From Lunatibacter salilacus (GTDB lineage: Bacteria; Bacteroidota; Bacteroidia; Cytophagales; Cyclobacteriaceae): 64,000 nt of DNA. The stretch lies in the NCBI RefSeq assembly GCF_009797935.1, contig NZ_VOLC01000012.1:68128-132127 (forward strand). Reading direction: 5' to 3'. The translations under genes and the position numbers were made by a program. Each line of letters opens with the position of its first letter. The first letter of the stretch is position 1. This document shows positions 1 to 9,829 of the stretch, in pieces. A model generated the notes under the pieces. The model searched no databases and was not told where the DNA came from. It worked only from the letters and a program-made list of their open reading frames with translations.

Positions 1-323
1 TATCAACTCATAAACATATCAACTTATTTTAGACTGGAGACGGAAGACCGGAGACAGAAGAGGGAAGACAGGACTCGGGAGAAGTACGAGACTGAGAGAC
101 GAAGAGACTTAGGGACAAAGTGACTGAATCAATAAACTTATCAACTCATAAACATATCAACTTATTTTAGACTGGAGACGGAAGACCGGAGACAGAGGAG
201 GGAAGACAGGAGAAGTACGTGACTGAGAGACGAAGGGACTTAGAGACTTGTTCCGTCAACCCAATCAACCTATCAACTAATAAACCTATAAACACATCAA
301 CCTATCGACTAATAAACATATCT
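1..323. repeat. Imperfect tandem duplication upstream of the dioxygenase gene
   Basis: Bases 1 to about 100 recur from 139 onwards with small changes (period about 138 bp). The unit starts TATCAACTCATAAACATATC and continues into a purine-rich stretch of GGAGAC/GAAGAC words. The reading frame of the next gene runs open back into this repeat as far as 219, but that part encodes a low-complexity N-terminus with no family similarity. I therefore treat it as non-coding. No promoter could be assigned with confidence. Confidence 0.7.
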
Positions 324-1196
324 ATGCAAAAAGACTTATCCCTTGTCCATGAACTGATTGGAGATCTATTCCAATGGCCCCAGCAGGAAAGCGATTGGGA
401 ACAATATAAACTTAGTGAAGAACAAATCGCTTTTTTCAATGAGAATGGCTACCTGCACAATGTCAAGCTGCTTGATCAGTGGCAGGTGGACCAGTTGAAC
501 AGTGAGTTGGCGGAGATTTTGGACAAAGATTATACGGCTTCGGAATTGTTCCATGAGTTTCATTCCAATGAATCCGGTGATCCAAATGCCGTTCTTTTCC
601 ATTCTTTGGGGCATTGGCGGATTATGCCAAGCTTTCACGATATTCTGTGGAATCCAGCCTTTGTAATGGCAGCCAGTCAGCTATTGGGCAACAAGCCGGT
701 GAGATTTTGGCACGATCAACTGTTTTGTAAACCCGCAAATCACGGTGGCGTGGTTGCCTGGCATCAGGATTATTCCTATTGGACCCGGACTATACCCATG
801 CAGCACCTGACCTGCTGGGTGGGATTGGATGATGCGACCACAGAAAACGGCTGTGTACATTATATTCCAAAAAGCCATACCTGGGGTCTACTGGATAAGC
901 CTAAGCTTGCTGGTGAAATGGATGGGCTGATGCAGTTTTTGACTCCGGAGCAAAAGGCAGCATTTAATCCCGTTCCCGTAGAGATGAAGGCAGGTTATGC
1001 GACCTTTCACCATCCGCTGACTGTGCATGGCAGTTATGAAAACAAATCATCCCGATCCAGAAGGGCTTTTGTGCTCAATGTCTTTGCCGATGGCACCACG
1101 TCCAATACGGATGGGGAATTGCTGCAGGGAGTTCCCATTGTGAAAAAAGGCGAAAAAATGGAGGGGCAGTTTTTTCCTCTTTTAAGTGATCAATGA
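324..1196 (+). CDS. Phytanoyl-CoA dioxygenase (PhyH) family protein
   Basis: A 290-residue Fe(II)/2-oxoglutarate-dependent dioxygenase of the PhyH family, probably cytoplasmic. The double-stranded beta-helix iron site is visible: H147-x-D149 in AWHQDYSYW and the distal H235 in HPLTVHGSY, followed by an arginine-rich stretch (SSRSRRAFVLN) where the 2-oxoglutarate-binding Arg is expected. The frame is open from 219, but the first 35 codons lie in repeat DNA, so I chose the ATG at 324 (MQKDLSLVHELI). The stop overlaps the start of the next gene by 4 bp (ATGA), so the two are translationally coupled. The family hydroxylates varied small molecules; the substrate here is unknown. The partner dehydrogenase suggests a joint oxidative catabolic step, which is inference. 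Confidence 0.88.
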   Translation: MQKDLSLVHELIGDLFQWPQQESDWEQYKLSEEQIAFFNENGYLHNVKLLDQWQVDQLNSELAEILDKDYTASELFHEFHSNESGDPNAVLFHSLGHWRIMPSFHDILWNPAFVMAASQLLGNKPVRFWHDQLFCKPANHGGVVAWHQDYSYWTRTIPMQHLTCWVGLDDATTENGCVHYIPKSHTWGLLDKPKLAGEMDGLMQFLTPEQKAAFNPVPVEMKAGYATFHHPLTVHGSYENKSSRSRRAFVLNVFADGTTSNTDGELLQGVPIVKKGEKMEGQFFPLLSDQ

Positions 1197-4100
1197 AGTC
1201 CGCTACAAATCGGTTTAAATGGATTATCGGGATTTTGTTCCTGATAATCCTTTTTGTTTTATATACTTGGTTGGCCGCAGTTGAAAGTACGGAAAAGGTA
1301 CCCGGACTGACTGTACCCGAGGGGTTTGATTTTCGGGAGGCCGTAAAACCCGGTCTGGTAACCTATCCCATGTTTGCGGTTTACGAGGATACGGGTAAAC
1401 TTTTTGTGTTTGAATCAAGCGGCCATACCGATGGGACACAGGAGAGCTTGGATGATCCCACTTTTCAGATTCTTCTTCTTTCGGATACCGATGGAGATGG
1501 GGTATTTGACGAGCGGACCGTCTATGCAGACAAGTTGCCCTTTCCCATGGGCGGAACTTTCTTGAACGGCAGCCTGTACGTTACGGCTGTCCCCGATTTG
1601 CTGAAATTTACCGATACCAACGACGATGGTATGGCAGACGAAAAAGAAGTGCTGCTTTCGGGCTGGAAACTCAACCACAACGCGGCTATTCTGAGCGGTC
1701 CTTTCTTGGGGCCGGATGGATGGCTGTATATGGCCGATGCGAGGCGGGGATTTGAAATCACTACCCAAGAGGGAGATATGTTGGATGGCAAAGGGGCAAG
1801 AATTTGGCGTTGCCTGCCCGATGGTAGTCAGTTAGAATCTTTTGCAGGGGGTGGATTTGACAATGCGGTAGAGCTGGTCTTTTCTCCCTCGGGTGAGGTA
1901 TTTGGCACTATGACCTACTTTGTGGACCCCCAAGGCGGGTACCGGGATGCGCTGATGCACTGGGTGGAAGGAGGCGTTTATCCCAAGCCCAACCCTGTAA
2001 TCGAAGCCGACAACTTAGTCCTAACCGGGGACTTAATGCCCGTAATGACCAAAATGGCGCGGGTATCTCCTTCAGGTTTGACGCGGATGGATGGGGAGCA
2101 ATGGGGGAGTGAGTATGATGGGAGTTTGTTTCATGCCCAGTTTAATACAGGCCGGATTGTACGCAGCAAGCTGATACCCGAAGGTGGCAGTTTTAGAACT
2201 GAAGATTCATTTTTTTTAGAAAGCAGCCGAACCAATTTTCACCCCACGGATGTCTTGCAGGCGGGTGATGGTGGACTGTTGGTGGTAAATACGGGTGGTT
2301 GGTTTATCGCCGGATGTCCCCTGTCCCGCACCGCCAAGCCGGAACTTCAGGGAAGCATTTACCATATCCGGAAAAAGGGAAGTACCGCTTTGGGTGATTT
2401 CTTTGGCAATCAGATTTTGTGGGAGCAACTATCCCTATCTGAGAAAATAAAACTATTGGGTGATTCAAGCCCAATTATCCGAAAGCGGGCAAGTGAAGGT
2501 ATACTTGGGGAGGGCGTACGTGCTGTTGGCCCACTTAGAGAGGCGTTGGAAAGCGAGGCCGATAAAAACATTAGAATTCAACTTGTTTTTTTGCTTTACC
2601 GCCTACAAGACCCGGAGGGAATAGCGGCTATTATTCCGGCATTGGCGGACAATGACCCCGAGGTCAGGGCGGCTGCTGCACGGGTGCTGGGGTTGGCCAG
2701 GGAGAGTTCCGCAGTTCCCAAATTGATAGCTACGTTAAATGATACGGAACCATTGGTGGTCAGACAGGCGGCCACGGCACTGGGCCGGACCGAAGATTCA
2801 ACGGCAGTTTCTGCCCTACTTGAGCTGAGTGGCCGCACCGAAGACCGGATGCTAAATCATGCCGCCATTTATGCGCTGATTCAACTGGAAAGTGAATCTG
2901 AGCTTACCGTCGCGCTTACGGACGCCAATCCCCTCAAACAACGGGCAGCACTAATCGCCTTGGATCAAAAGCGGGATAATTTACTGACTGAGGAATTGGT
3001 TCAACCCTTTTTAGCCAGCGAGAACTCATTATTGGAAGAAACAGGGAGTTGGGTGCTTAGTCACCATCCGGAATGGACCGGATTGGCGGCCGGGTATTTT
3101 GAGCGGTTGTTTGTGATGGAAAATACCGAACGGCAGGCTTCGATGAAAACCCTTATGGCCGTTTTTGGCTCGGCCCCTGCCTTTCAAGCTACCGTTACCA
3201 GATTGATGCGGGAATCACAAAACAGTCCGGAAAAACAGCAACTGTTGTTGGCCTTGCTGCAACCCGTACCTGCGGATGACTTTCCGCTTGCTTGGCGAAC
3301 ATCCTTGCGAAACTGGCTTGAAAAATCAGGGGAGAACGTTCAGGCTGCTGTATTGGATTTGATTATATCGAAAGGCTTGACCGGATTTGAATCCGGTCTA
3401 AAAAATCTGACAACTAATCCGACCTATGGGGTGAAACTAAAGGCGTTACAGGCCATGAGATCCGGGGGATATGTCCTTTCGGAGCGGGAGATCACTGATG
3501 TTATCACTGATGCGAGTGCGCTGAAACAGGGACAAGAAATGGAATTGACCCTTGCGGTGTTGCGGGGAAATACGCTTTCGGTATCTCAGCAGGAACTGAT
3601 CATTCGGGAAGTGCTTCCGGAGATGGAAGTCCGGTACCTGATGGATTGGCTGTCTTTATTTGATGGGGTGGAATCGGAAGCGATGGGTTTGGAATTGATT
3701 CGGGTAATTGAGAATTTGGATACCCAATTGGACAAAGTGCCGCTCGCCCAAGTGGAAACCCTGCTGGCTACCTTTCCCAACGCACTGGAGAAAGAGGCAA
3801 ATCCGTTGCTGCAAAAGATTCGGGCACGCCATGGGGAGCGTTTAAATCAGTTAACCGCCTTGGAAGAAAGTCTGGGAAAAGGGGATGTATCCAGAGGCAG
3901 GGAGGTTTTTTATGATAAAGCAGCTTGTTCCTCCTGCCACGCCGTGGCGGGGGAGGGGAGTACCTTCGGTCCGGACCTTACCAATATAGGCGAAATCCGC
4001 TCCGCCCACGATATCCTCGAAGCCATTATCTACCCCAGCGCAAGTTTTGCCCGGGAATACGAGACCTCCCAACTACAGACAGCCCAAGGAACGATAACCG

Positions 4101-4309
4101 GAATAATTACGGAGTCAAACGCATCCACCTATATGGTAGAAATCGGTCCCGGTGTGCAACGGCAGGTCAGTTTGGAAGAAGTAACACAAGTTTCACATTC
4201 AGAGGTATCCCTAATGCCCTCCGGTTGGGAAGAGCAGCTTACCCTGCAGGAGTTAAGCGATCTGATGGCATTTTTGAGATCCTTGCCGGATGGAATGGGG
4301 GGGAGATAG
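1193..4309 (+). CDS. PVC-type membrane-bound dehydrogenase with HEAT repeats and C-terminal cytochrome c
   Basis: A 1038-residue protein in three parts. Residues 9-28 form a hydrophobic signal anchor. Residues about 35-390 resemble the glucose/sorbosone-dehydrogenase-like beta-propeller of PVC-type proteins, with DTDGDGVFDE-type Asp-rich calcium loops. Residues about 415-830 are Leu/Ala-rich HEAT-like repeats. The C-terminus carries a c-type haem site, C912-S-S-C-H916, with Met1008 (SLMPSG) as likely distal ligand. The architecture is common in Planctomycetes, Verrucomicrobia and carbohydrate-degrading Bacteroidota, where it is thought to oxidise sugars or polyols in the periplasm and pass electrons to the haem. 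It overlaps the PhyH gene by 4 bp. The substrate cannot be read from sequence. Confidence 0.88.
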   Translation: MKSATNRFKWIIGILFLIILFVLYTWLAAVESTEKVPGLTVPEGFDFREAVKPGLVTYPMFAVYEDTGKLFVFESSGHTDGTQESLDDPTFQILLLSDTDGDGVFDERTVYADKLPFPMGGTFLNGSLYVTAVPDLLKFTDTNDDGMADEKEVLLSGWKLNHNAAILSGPFLGPDGWLYMADARRGFEITTQEGDMLDGKGARIWRCLPDGSQLESFAGGGFDNAVELVFSPSGEVFGTMTYFVDPQGGYRDALMHWVEGGVYPKPNPVIEADNLVLTGDLMPVMTKMARVSPSGLTRMDGEQWGSEYDGSLFHAQFNTGRIVRSKLIPEGGSFRTEDSFFLESSRTNFHPTDVLQAGDGGLLVVNTGGWFIAGCPLSRTAKPELQGSIYHIRKKGSTALGDFFGNQILWEQLSLSEKIKLLGDSSPIIRKRASEGILGEGVRAVGPLREALESEADKNIRIQLVFLLYRLQDPEGIAAIIPALADNDPEVRAAAARVLGLARESSAVPKLIATLNDTEPLVVRQAATALGRTEDSTAVSALLELSGRTEDRMLNHAAIYALIQLESESELTVALTDANPLKQRAALIALDQKRDNLLTEELVQPFLASENSLLEETGSWVLSHHPEWTGLAAGYFERLFVMENTERQASMKTLMAVFGSAPAFQATVTRLMRESQNSPEKQQLLLALLQPVPADDFPLAWRTSLRNWLEKSGENVQAAVLDLIISKGLTGFESGLKNLTTNPTYGVKLKALQAMRSGGYVLSEREITDVITDASALKQGQEMELTLAVLRGNTLSVSQQELIIREVLPEMEVRYLMDWLSLFDGVESEAMGLELIRVIENLDTQLDKVPLAQVETLLATFPNALEKEANPLLQKIRARHGERLNQLTALEESLGKGDVSRGREVFYDKAACSSCHAVAGEGSTFGPDLTNIGEIRSAHDILEAIIYPSASFAREYETSQLQTAQGTITGIITESNASTYMVEIGPGVQRQVSLEEVTQVSHSEVSLMPSGWEEQLTLQELSDLMAFLRSLPDGMGGR

Positions 4310-5389
4310 GTCGTTTGGATTAATTACGAATTGGGAATTACGAATTGAGAGTTGGGAATTACAAATTGAGAATTACTAGTTACGAATTGGTTTCCAAATC
4401 CTGTTGAGATATTTATTTGAGTTTATCATTAAATTTTCCAATTGATTGATAATCAATATAATAGTGTGTGTTTTATGGGATCGAATCATGGATTTCCAGC
4501 CCTGAAAGGGCGAAATACCATAGCCTAGGGTGAAGCGGGGTTCGACTACGCACACCCCACTTGATTTGCAAAAGCCCGGTTTCGTTTTTGAAGCGATGAT
4601 GGATGAAGTGGCCTAATTTCACCCGCCAAAACCCAAATAGGTCCGTTTCTGCCATCTCTCAGTCCCTAGGTTAGTTGATGAGTTGACAAGTGCCCAGTCC
4701 CTAAGTCTCTTCGTCCCTAATTCTCTCCATCCCTAAGTCCCTCCGTCCCTAAGCCACCGGGATGGATGAAGCAGCCTAGTCTCTCCCGCCAAAACCCGGA
4801 TACGTCTGATTCTGCCTTTTCGTAAATGCGGGAGAATGCTCGTAGGTTGATGGGTTGAATATGACCCGTCCTGAAAAAAGTTCACAGATCAAAATTTTAT
4901 TCATTGTTAGTCCTATCACAAATTTAAATTTATTTCGCCCTTTCTAGTGCATGGTGAAAAGTAATTCTCTTTTCGGGTGTATATCCCAGAGATACAGAAA
5001 TAAAAGATCCATTATCCATCAAAAAAAAATCCCGTAGGGATGGCCGATTTAATAACCCCGGGTTTCAACCCGGGGATTTGGGAATTACGTTTAGTTTGCG
5101 TTTTGGCCGCCAAAACCGTTAATTACAGCTAACCCCTTACCGCCAAAACCCCTTCCCGGTTGGTACAGCGTTTTGTCTTGGAACCGATAATTCTCATCGC
5201 TCAGGCAAATTCAGACAAATCTTGGATCGAAAACGGATTGGTCTAAACTACCTGAAGGCAGAAACCTCACTCGCTTTGAAAGGGCGTCATAACGGGTTGG
5301 TACACCAGCCCAAACGGAAAAATTGACTAAAACTTAACAAGCTCAAAAAACGTAGAAAGATTGATGAAATCGTTCGACCCTGTAAAAAA
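4310..5389. repeat. Gene-free region with dispersed palindromic repeats (copy A and a partial copy)
   Basis: No supportable gene. It starts with low-complexity AATTACGAATTGAGAATT words (about 4320-4390). Repeat copy A spans about 4494-4650: a small GCCCT/AGGGC hairpin, TAGCCTAGGG, TTCGACTACG, then a closing CGCCAAAACC arm. A partial copy of the right half lies at about 4751-4825. A separate perfect hairpin, CCCCGGGTT/AACCCGGGG, sits at 5056-5075. The remainder (about 5080-5389) holds scattered GCCAAAAC words and nothing else I recognise. The same family recurs at 6497, 8947, 9172, 12361 and 48891. Confidence 0.75.
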
Positions 5390-6127
5390 TCATTTTTCAA
5401 ATTTCCATATTATATTTCTTCTAGACGTTGCATCTAACGCATCCTTCAATTCTTTTTGGGATTTAAATTTTGTCTGTTCCAAAACTGTTTCCTCAATGGA
5501 AAGTTCAAAGGAATCTGCTTCAAAACACCAAGGTGTGATACTGAGATTACCGTTTCTTTGGCGGTATATAAAGTAAGTTTTACCATTAATGGAAGTGTTG
5601 ATTTCAAGTTTCCGTTCCGCGTCAGGAACTTCATCTTTGCATAAAATCAAAGAGCAGCGGTCACAAAACCTAAGGATCGCGCCATGCGATAAAGCTTTAT
5701 CTTCGTCAACCCCAAAATAAGAAACCGTCTCTTTACGAAATGCTTTTTGTTCATCAAGAAACTGATTTGCTTTTACACTTTTTTCCCTGAGAGATTCATA
5801 TAAAAAGTCTAAGTGAAAAGAAACCAGCAATGCGGTCCATAAAGATTTACTTTTTGCATGGTGAAAAACCCTTTTTGCTCTTTTGATTGATTTTATTACG
5901 CTTTCGGAACCTTCCGTAAAATCCAATGGTATTCCAAGTTCTGACAAATAGTTTTTTTCTTTAAAATTAAGTTGTTGGTCGTCGTGTTCCACAACCGCCA
6001 CCAAGGTTTCCAGCCATAAGGGCGGCCTATACTTAATCATTAGCTCGTTTGCAATCTTTCCTGATAACAAACCATGGCTTGCCTGAAAAATAATATGTAA
6101 CCCTTGATGTGTTTTCCTTACAATCAT
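5390..6127 (-). CDS. DUF3891 family protein
   Basis: A 245-residue protein with the DUF3891 hallmark N-terminus: MIVRKTHQG, then a QASHGLLSGKIA segment and a VAVVEHDDQQ stretch. His, Asp and Glu residues are scattered in a pattern that suggests a metal-dependent hydrolase fold, but no function is established for the family. There is no signal peptide or membrane segment, so it is probably cytoplasmic. It stands alone, flanked on both sides by dispersed repeats, which suggests accessory or mobile cargo. The start is the ATG at 6127, and the family's usual start matches this one. Confidence 0.8.
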   Translation of the reverse strand: MIVRKTHQGLHIIFQASHGLLSGKIANELMIKYRPPLWLETLVAVVEHDDQQLNFKEKNYLSELGIPLDFTEGSESVIKSIKRAKRVFHHAKSKSLWTALLVSFHLDFLYESLREKSVKANQFLDEQKAFRKETVSYFGVDEDKALSHGAILRFCDRCSLILCKDEVPDAERKLEINTSINGKTYFIYRQRNGNLSITPWCFEADSFELSIEETVLEQTKFKSQKELKDALDATSRRNIIWKFEK

Positions 6128-6935
6128 ATTTTTTTATTTTACTTTTTCATCAAGATGGGGGACTCCAATTCCAATTGATGTATTTCAAACCTTATCCGAA
6201 TTGGTTTTGGCATCTGATTCAAAAAGACAGGATAGGGCTCATATTGGAAAATAAACCACAGACCGTGCCAATCAGTTTTTTATTCTTCGCAACAATTTAT
6301 TTTCCAGATGGGTTGATGGGTTGAAATTGAATTACGAATTAAAAATTACGAATTGAGAATTGCGGATTGCGAGCCAAATTGAATTAAGTTATGGGTTATG
6401 AATGATGAGTGATGAGTCCGGTTTTCTCTTTTGAGAAAGGTCGTAGGTTGATAGGTCGATTGGTTATTAAGTTATCGAGTTATTTTTTATTGGATACCAG
6501 CCCCAACGGGGCATAATCAATAGCCTAGGGTGAAGCGCAGCGGGGATTCGACTACGCTCACCCCACTTGATTATAAAAGCTAGGTTTTGTTTTGGCCGCG
6601 GGGATAGTCGAAGAAGCCAGTCTCTCACGCCAAAACCAGAATCTGTTAATTTAGGTCGTAGGTTGATGGGTTGTTAGGTTTTTGGGTTGAATATGAATTA
6701 AGAATTACGAATTGAGATTTACGTATATTGACAGGATAGCGGCCAAAACGGGGACACTTTGTGTAAAGTTGAACCCCAGAGCTACTATATAGGCCATCCC
6801 TCCGGGATTTTTGATTAAGAAGTTCGGAAAATTCTTTCTAAACTGGAATTGCAAATTCCTATTGATAGGAAGGTGTAGGGGTAGACTACACCTTGGGGGC
6901 ACCCAAATAGGCCTCAAGGGTACGAAAGCGAAGAT
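6128..6935. repeat. Repeat-rich intergenic region (copy B and first copy of a second repeat)
   Basis: No gene is supported. Copy B of the GTTTTGGC/GCCAAAAC family spans about 6497-6650: ACCAGCCCCAACGGGGC, TAGCCTAGGGTGAAGCGCAG, GTTTTGGCCGC and finally CACGCCAAAACC. A different repeat at about 6727-6898 contains GCCATCCCTCCGGGATTTTTG and CCTATTGATAGGAAGGTGTAG; a second long copy is at about 12608-12781. Low-complexity AATTACGAATT words lie at about 6330-6365 and 6695-6725. Confidence 0.75.
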
Positions 6936-8813
6936 TCAATACAAATTATCCCCCGCAAGCCAGGTTAGGATACTTGTGTTTGGCAGCACATCACGCAAAT
7001 ATTTCAATTCTTCTTCTGGGTAGGGGTTGCCATTTATCTGCAAATCCCGTAAAGTACCAGAAAGGCGATCCATCGTTCTTGGGAATTTCGTAATCTTATT
7101 CCTTCCGAGGTACAGGTCCCTCAGGCTGGACATATCGGCAATTGAAGTCGGTATTTCCGTTATTTCATTGCCGCTCAGGTTAAGACTCCATACCTTCTTC
7201 AGTTGACCTATACTTTCTGGTATTGCTTTTAACTTTACGTGGCTAACTCCCAATGTTTCCAAATTGGTCAACGTACCTATATTCTCCGGCAAATAATCCA
7301 AAAAACCGTGAAGCGCAAAATTTTTCAAATTTGCAAACCCGGAAACATTGAACGGCAGTTCGGAGACCCTTACCACCAAACGCAACATGCGTAATTCTGT
7401 CAAATTCCCCAAGCTTGCTGGAATACTACTAAGCCCACTTCCGTTAAGAACCCATAAATCCCTCAATCTGTCAAGTGACGAGAAGCTTTCCGGAAGTGCC
7501 CTGTAATCTCCCCAAAGCCATAAGGTGTCAAGTTTGGAAAGCCTACCAAAATCATCAGGCAGAATAGCAGGTCGTTCGTTTACGGTAAAAAAACAAAAGC
7601 GTAGGTTCGTCAAGTCTGAGAAGGACGCGGGAATACTTTTTGTCAGAATGGGACCTCGGAAGGTCTCAAGGCTTCTCAAATTGCCGATTGCCTCAGGCAG
7701 CTTGTCTATGTAATTCAATTCGCAACTGAGGTAATTGAGATTGCTTAGATTACTGAAGCTCTCAGGAAGACTTGTTAGCCCCATCTTTGTCATTTCCAGG
7801 TATCGGAGACTCTTTAGGTTTCCGAAGCTTTCCGGTAAAGACGGTATGTCTAGGATGTTCAAGTAGAGGGTATCGAGCTCCGTTAGATTGCCAAAATCAT
7901 CCCCTAAATGCGTTATTCTGGTATGTCCCATGTCCAATACCTGTAGTTTATGGTAATATGCCGAGATGACATGAGGGATATTGGACAAACTGCTGCCGTT
8001 TAGCTGCAGCTTGGTAAGGTGTTTTAACGCTTTAAGTGCCGGAAACAGTACACTGTCACCGAATATCCAGCCGTAGGGATCGCCATTCATATATAGCTCT
8101 GTCACATCGCCAGCGTCATTTCTCTTAAAATAATATGGTCTATTCACCTTCCCTAAATCTTCCAACGCCTCGTCCTGACCATACTCACCTGTCGTAAATG
8201 ATAAGGTAACGGAGGCACTTTTACTCCCGTACCAAGTGGTCCAAGTAATTTTATAGTCTGTGTTTTCATACCCGTAGAACGTAATGTTTTCGGCCTCGTC
8301 GTCGGACAATGCATTAGAGGAATGGGGCCTGATATGGTGATAATTCCCCTCGAAGGTCCATTTACCCCGGTCATAGGATTTCCCATATAACCTACGCCTA
8401 GTCTGATGGTACCAGTGGCTGTCATCCAGAATTTCGGCTTGAAGAGGTGAAAAATGCACCTTCACAGTGTCCGTAGTCACCTTGCCGCCGTTCCTAACCT
8501 GCCATAGTAAATTATATTGCTCTCCCGGTAGGCCGTGGAAAACCGATTTTGGGTTAGTCTCGCTGCTGAAAAAAACCTTATTGTCTACAAGCCCACTGTG
8601 TATAGCCCACTTTCCCGTCTCATTAGCCAGAAGGTCATCTGCCGATAAGGTGACGCTAAAGTCGGTGACATCGAAAAAATCAGCCCCACCGTTCGTCGGT
8701 GGAGGGGGAATAACCGGTTCGTTGCCGTCATCTGTGCCTTGGCATCCAACAAGCATCAAACCTAAAATAAACAGCAGATATACCTGCTTTCTTATTAAAA
8801 TAAACTTACCCAT
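6936..8813 (-). CDS. Leucine-rich-repeat lipoprotein
   Basis: A 625-residue predicted lipoprotein. I chose the ATG at 8813, nine codons inside the longest frame, because it gives a compact signal peptide with a lipobox (LMLVGC, lipidated C24). After a Gly/Pro linker (PPPPTNGG) come about 200 residues with beta-rich, immunoglobulin-like character. From about residue 240 to the end there are more than a dozen LRR units of the FGNLxxLxxLxLxxxxLxxLPESF type. It is likely anchored in the outer membrane and involved in protein-protein or cell-surface contacts. No catalytic domain is visible. The gene sits alone between repeat blocks. LRR proteins of this kind are expanded in Bacteroidota and often vary between strains. 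Confidence 0.85.
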   Translation of the reverse strand: MGKFILIRKQVYLLFILGLMLVGCQGTDDGNEPVIPPPPTNGGADFFDVTDFSVTLSADDLLANETGKWAIHSGLVDNKVFFSSETNPKSVFHGLPGEQYNLLWQVRNGGKVTTDTVKVHFSPLQAEILDDSHWYHQTRRRLYGKSYDRGKWTFEGNYHHIRPHSSNALSDDEAENITFYGYENTDYKITWTTWYGSKSASVTLSFTTGEYGQDEALEDLGKVNRPYYFKRNDAGDVTELYMNGDPYGWIFGDSVLFPALKALKHLTKLQLNGSSLSNIPHVISAYYHKLQVLDMGHTRITHLGDDFGNLTELDTLYLNILDIPSLPESFGNLKSLRYLEMTKMGLTSLPESFSNLSNLNYLSCELNYIDKLPEAIGNLRSLETFRGPILTKSIPASFSDLTNLRFCFFTVNERPAILPDDFGRLSKLDTLWLWGDYRALPESFSSLDRLRDLWVLNGSGLSSIPASLGNLTELRMLRLVVRVSELPFNVSGFANLKNFALHGFLDYLPENIGTLTNLETLGVSHVKLKAIPESIGQLKKVWSLNLSGNEITEIPTSIADMSSLRDLYLGRNKITKFPRTMDRLSGTLRDLQINGNPYPEEELKYLRDVLPNTSILTWLAGDNLY

Positions 8814-9515
8814 AAGCGTCCAACTGATGAAAAAGTACACCGCATTATTTTCGTAAGAAAGTTAGAGAATATGAGCCTTATTTTATTATCCTCCGAGAAG
8901 ATTTTTTTCTGCAAAACGTAATTAAAAGCTGACTTAGCAGATTAATCCCAGCCCTGAAAGGGCGAAATCACTTGGCCTAGGGTGTAGCGGCAGCGGGGAT
9001 TCGACTACGCTCACCCCACTTGATTACAAAAGCTAGGTTTGGATTTGGCAGCGGTGATGGTTGAAGAAGTCAACCTCTCACGCCGAAACATGGATATATC
9101 TGGTTTTGCCTTTTGTCGGATGGGGATATAGGTCGTAGGTTGATGGGTTGTTTGGTTTTTGGGTTGATTTTGAATTCCAGCCCCGTAGGGGTGTAATCTT
9201 AGTAGCCAGGGGTGTAGCGGCAGCGGAGCCCCTGGTAAGGATCGAATCATTAGGTTTTGTTTTGGCAGCGGGGATGGTTGATGAAGCCTGTCTGTTACGC
9301 CAAAACCTGGATATGTCTGGTTCTGCCTTTTGTTGGATGGGAAGATAGATCGTTGGTTTATGGGTAGGATTTGAATTTCGTATTGCGAATTGGAAACCAA
9401 ATCCTATTGAGTTATCTATTTTTGCTCATCCTTAATAAAACCAACGGGTTGAGGATCAATGTACTAATGTATGTAGTTGCAAACAACACCAAGCGGGGTC
9501 GTTAGCGAATGTTTT
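8814..9515. repeat. Repeat-rich intergenic region with two adjacent repeat copies (C and D)
   Basis: The upstream side of the LRR gene is followed by two tandemly placed copies of the dispersed repeat. Copy C (about 8947-9118) starts CAGCCCTGAAAGGGCG, continues through TTCGACTACGCTCACCCC and ends CACGCCGAAAC, a diverged right arm. Copy D (about 9172-9340) starts CCAGCCCCGTAGGGG, contains AGGTTTTGTTTTGGCAGCGG and ends TACGCCAAAACCTGG. Both keep the order left hairpin, CCTAGGG or CCAGGGG core, GGTTTTG arm, GATGGTTGA(A/T)GAAG loop and CCAAAACC arm. No gene is visible. Confidence 0.75.
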
Positions 9516-9758
9516 TTATATTTTTCCCTCATGCAAGTCCCATATAGGAAAACACAATTCATAGTCATTCCAAACGATGTCACCATATTCAATGGTAAAA
9601 TCCTTAAACTTGTCTTTGTCCATGTATTTTTTTGTCATTGGATTCTTAGCATTTTCTAAAAACCCCTTGAAGTCAATGGTTTGGCTCACACCATCTGAGA
9701 AGTCAAATTTTATTTTATACCCGTCCAGGTAAACTGCTTTGTCAATTGAAACTATCAT
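9516..9758 (-). CDS. DUF2442 domain protein
   Basis: An 80-residue protein that matches DUF2442 over its whole length: YLDGYKIKFDFSDG near the N-terminus and FTIEYGDIVWND near the C-terminus. The family is small and cytoplasmic, and it often lies beside DUF4160 or other toxin-antitoxin-like genes. A biochemical role is not established. Here it sits downstream of the DUF433 gene on the same strand with a gap of about 70 bp, so it could be co-transcribed with it. No DUF4160 partner is visible. Confidence 0.82.
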   Translation of the reverse strand: MIVSIDKAVYLDGYKIKFDFSDGVSQTIDFKGFLENAKNPMTKKYMDKDKFKDFTIEYGDIVWNDYELCFPIWDLHEGKI

Positions 9759-9829
9759 AACTAATCAATTTTTTTATCACCCTCAGTTTTTTCATTTATC
9801 GATTGAGTCAATTTGATAATTAAATCGTA

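Noticed and set aside
219-323. N-terminal extension of the dioxygenase gene to 219
   Set aside because: The extra 35 codons lie in tandem repeat DNA and encode a low-complexity stretch without family similarity; the ATG at 324 fits the family start.
3925-4323. 132-codon plus-strand frame at the end of the dehydrogenase gene
   Set aside because: Overlaps the cytochrome c domain in another frame; the main frame carries CSSCH and is clearly the coding one.
4494-4650. Insertion sequence
   Set aside because: No transposase frame and a length of only about 150 bp; treated as a non-autonomous palindromic repeat.
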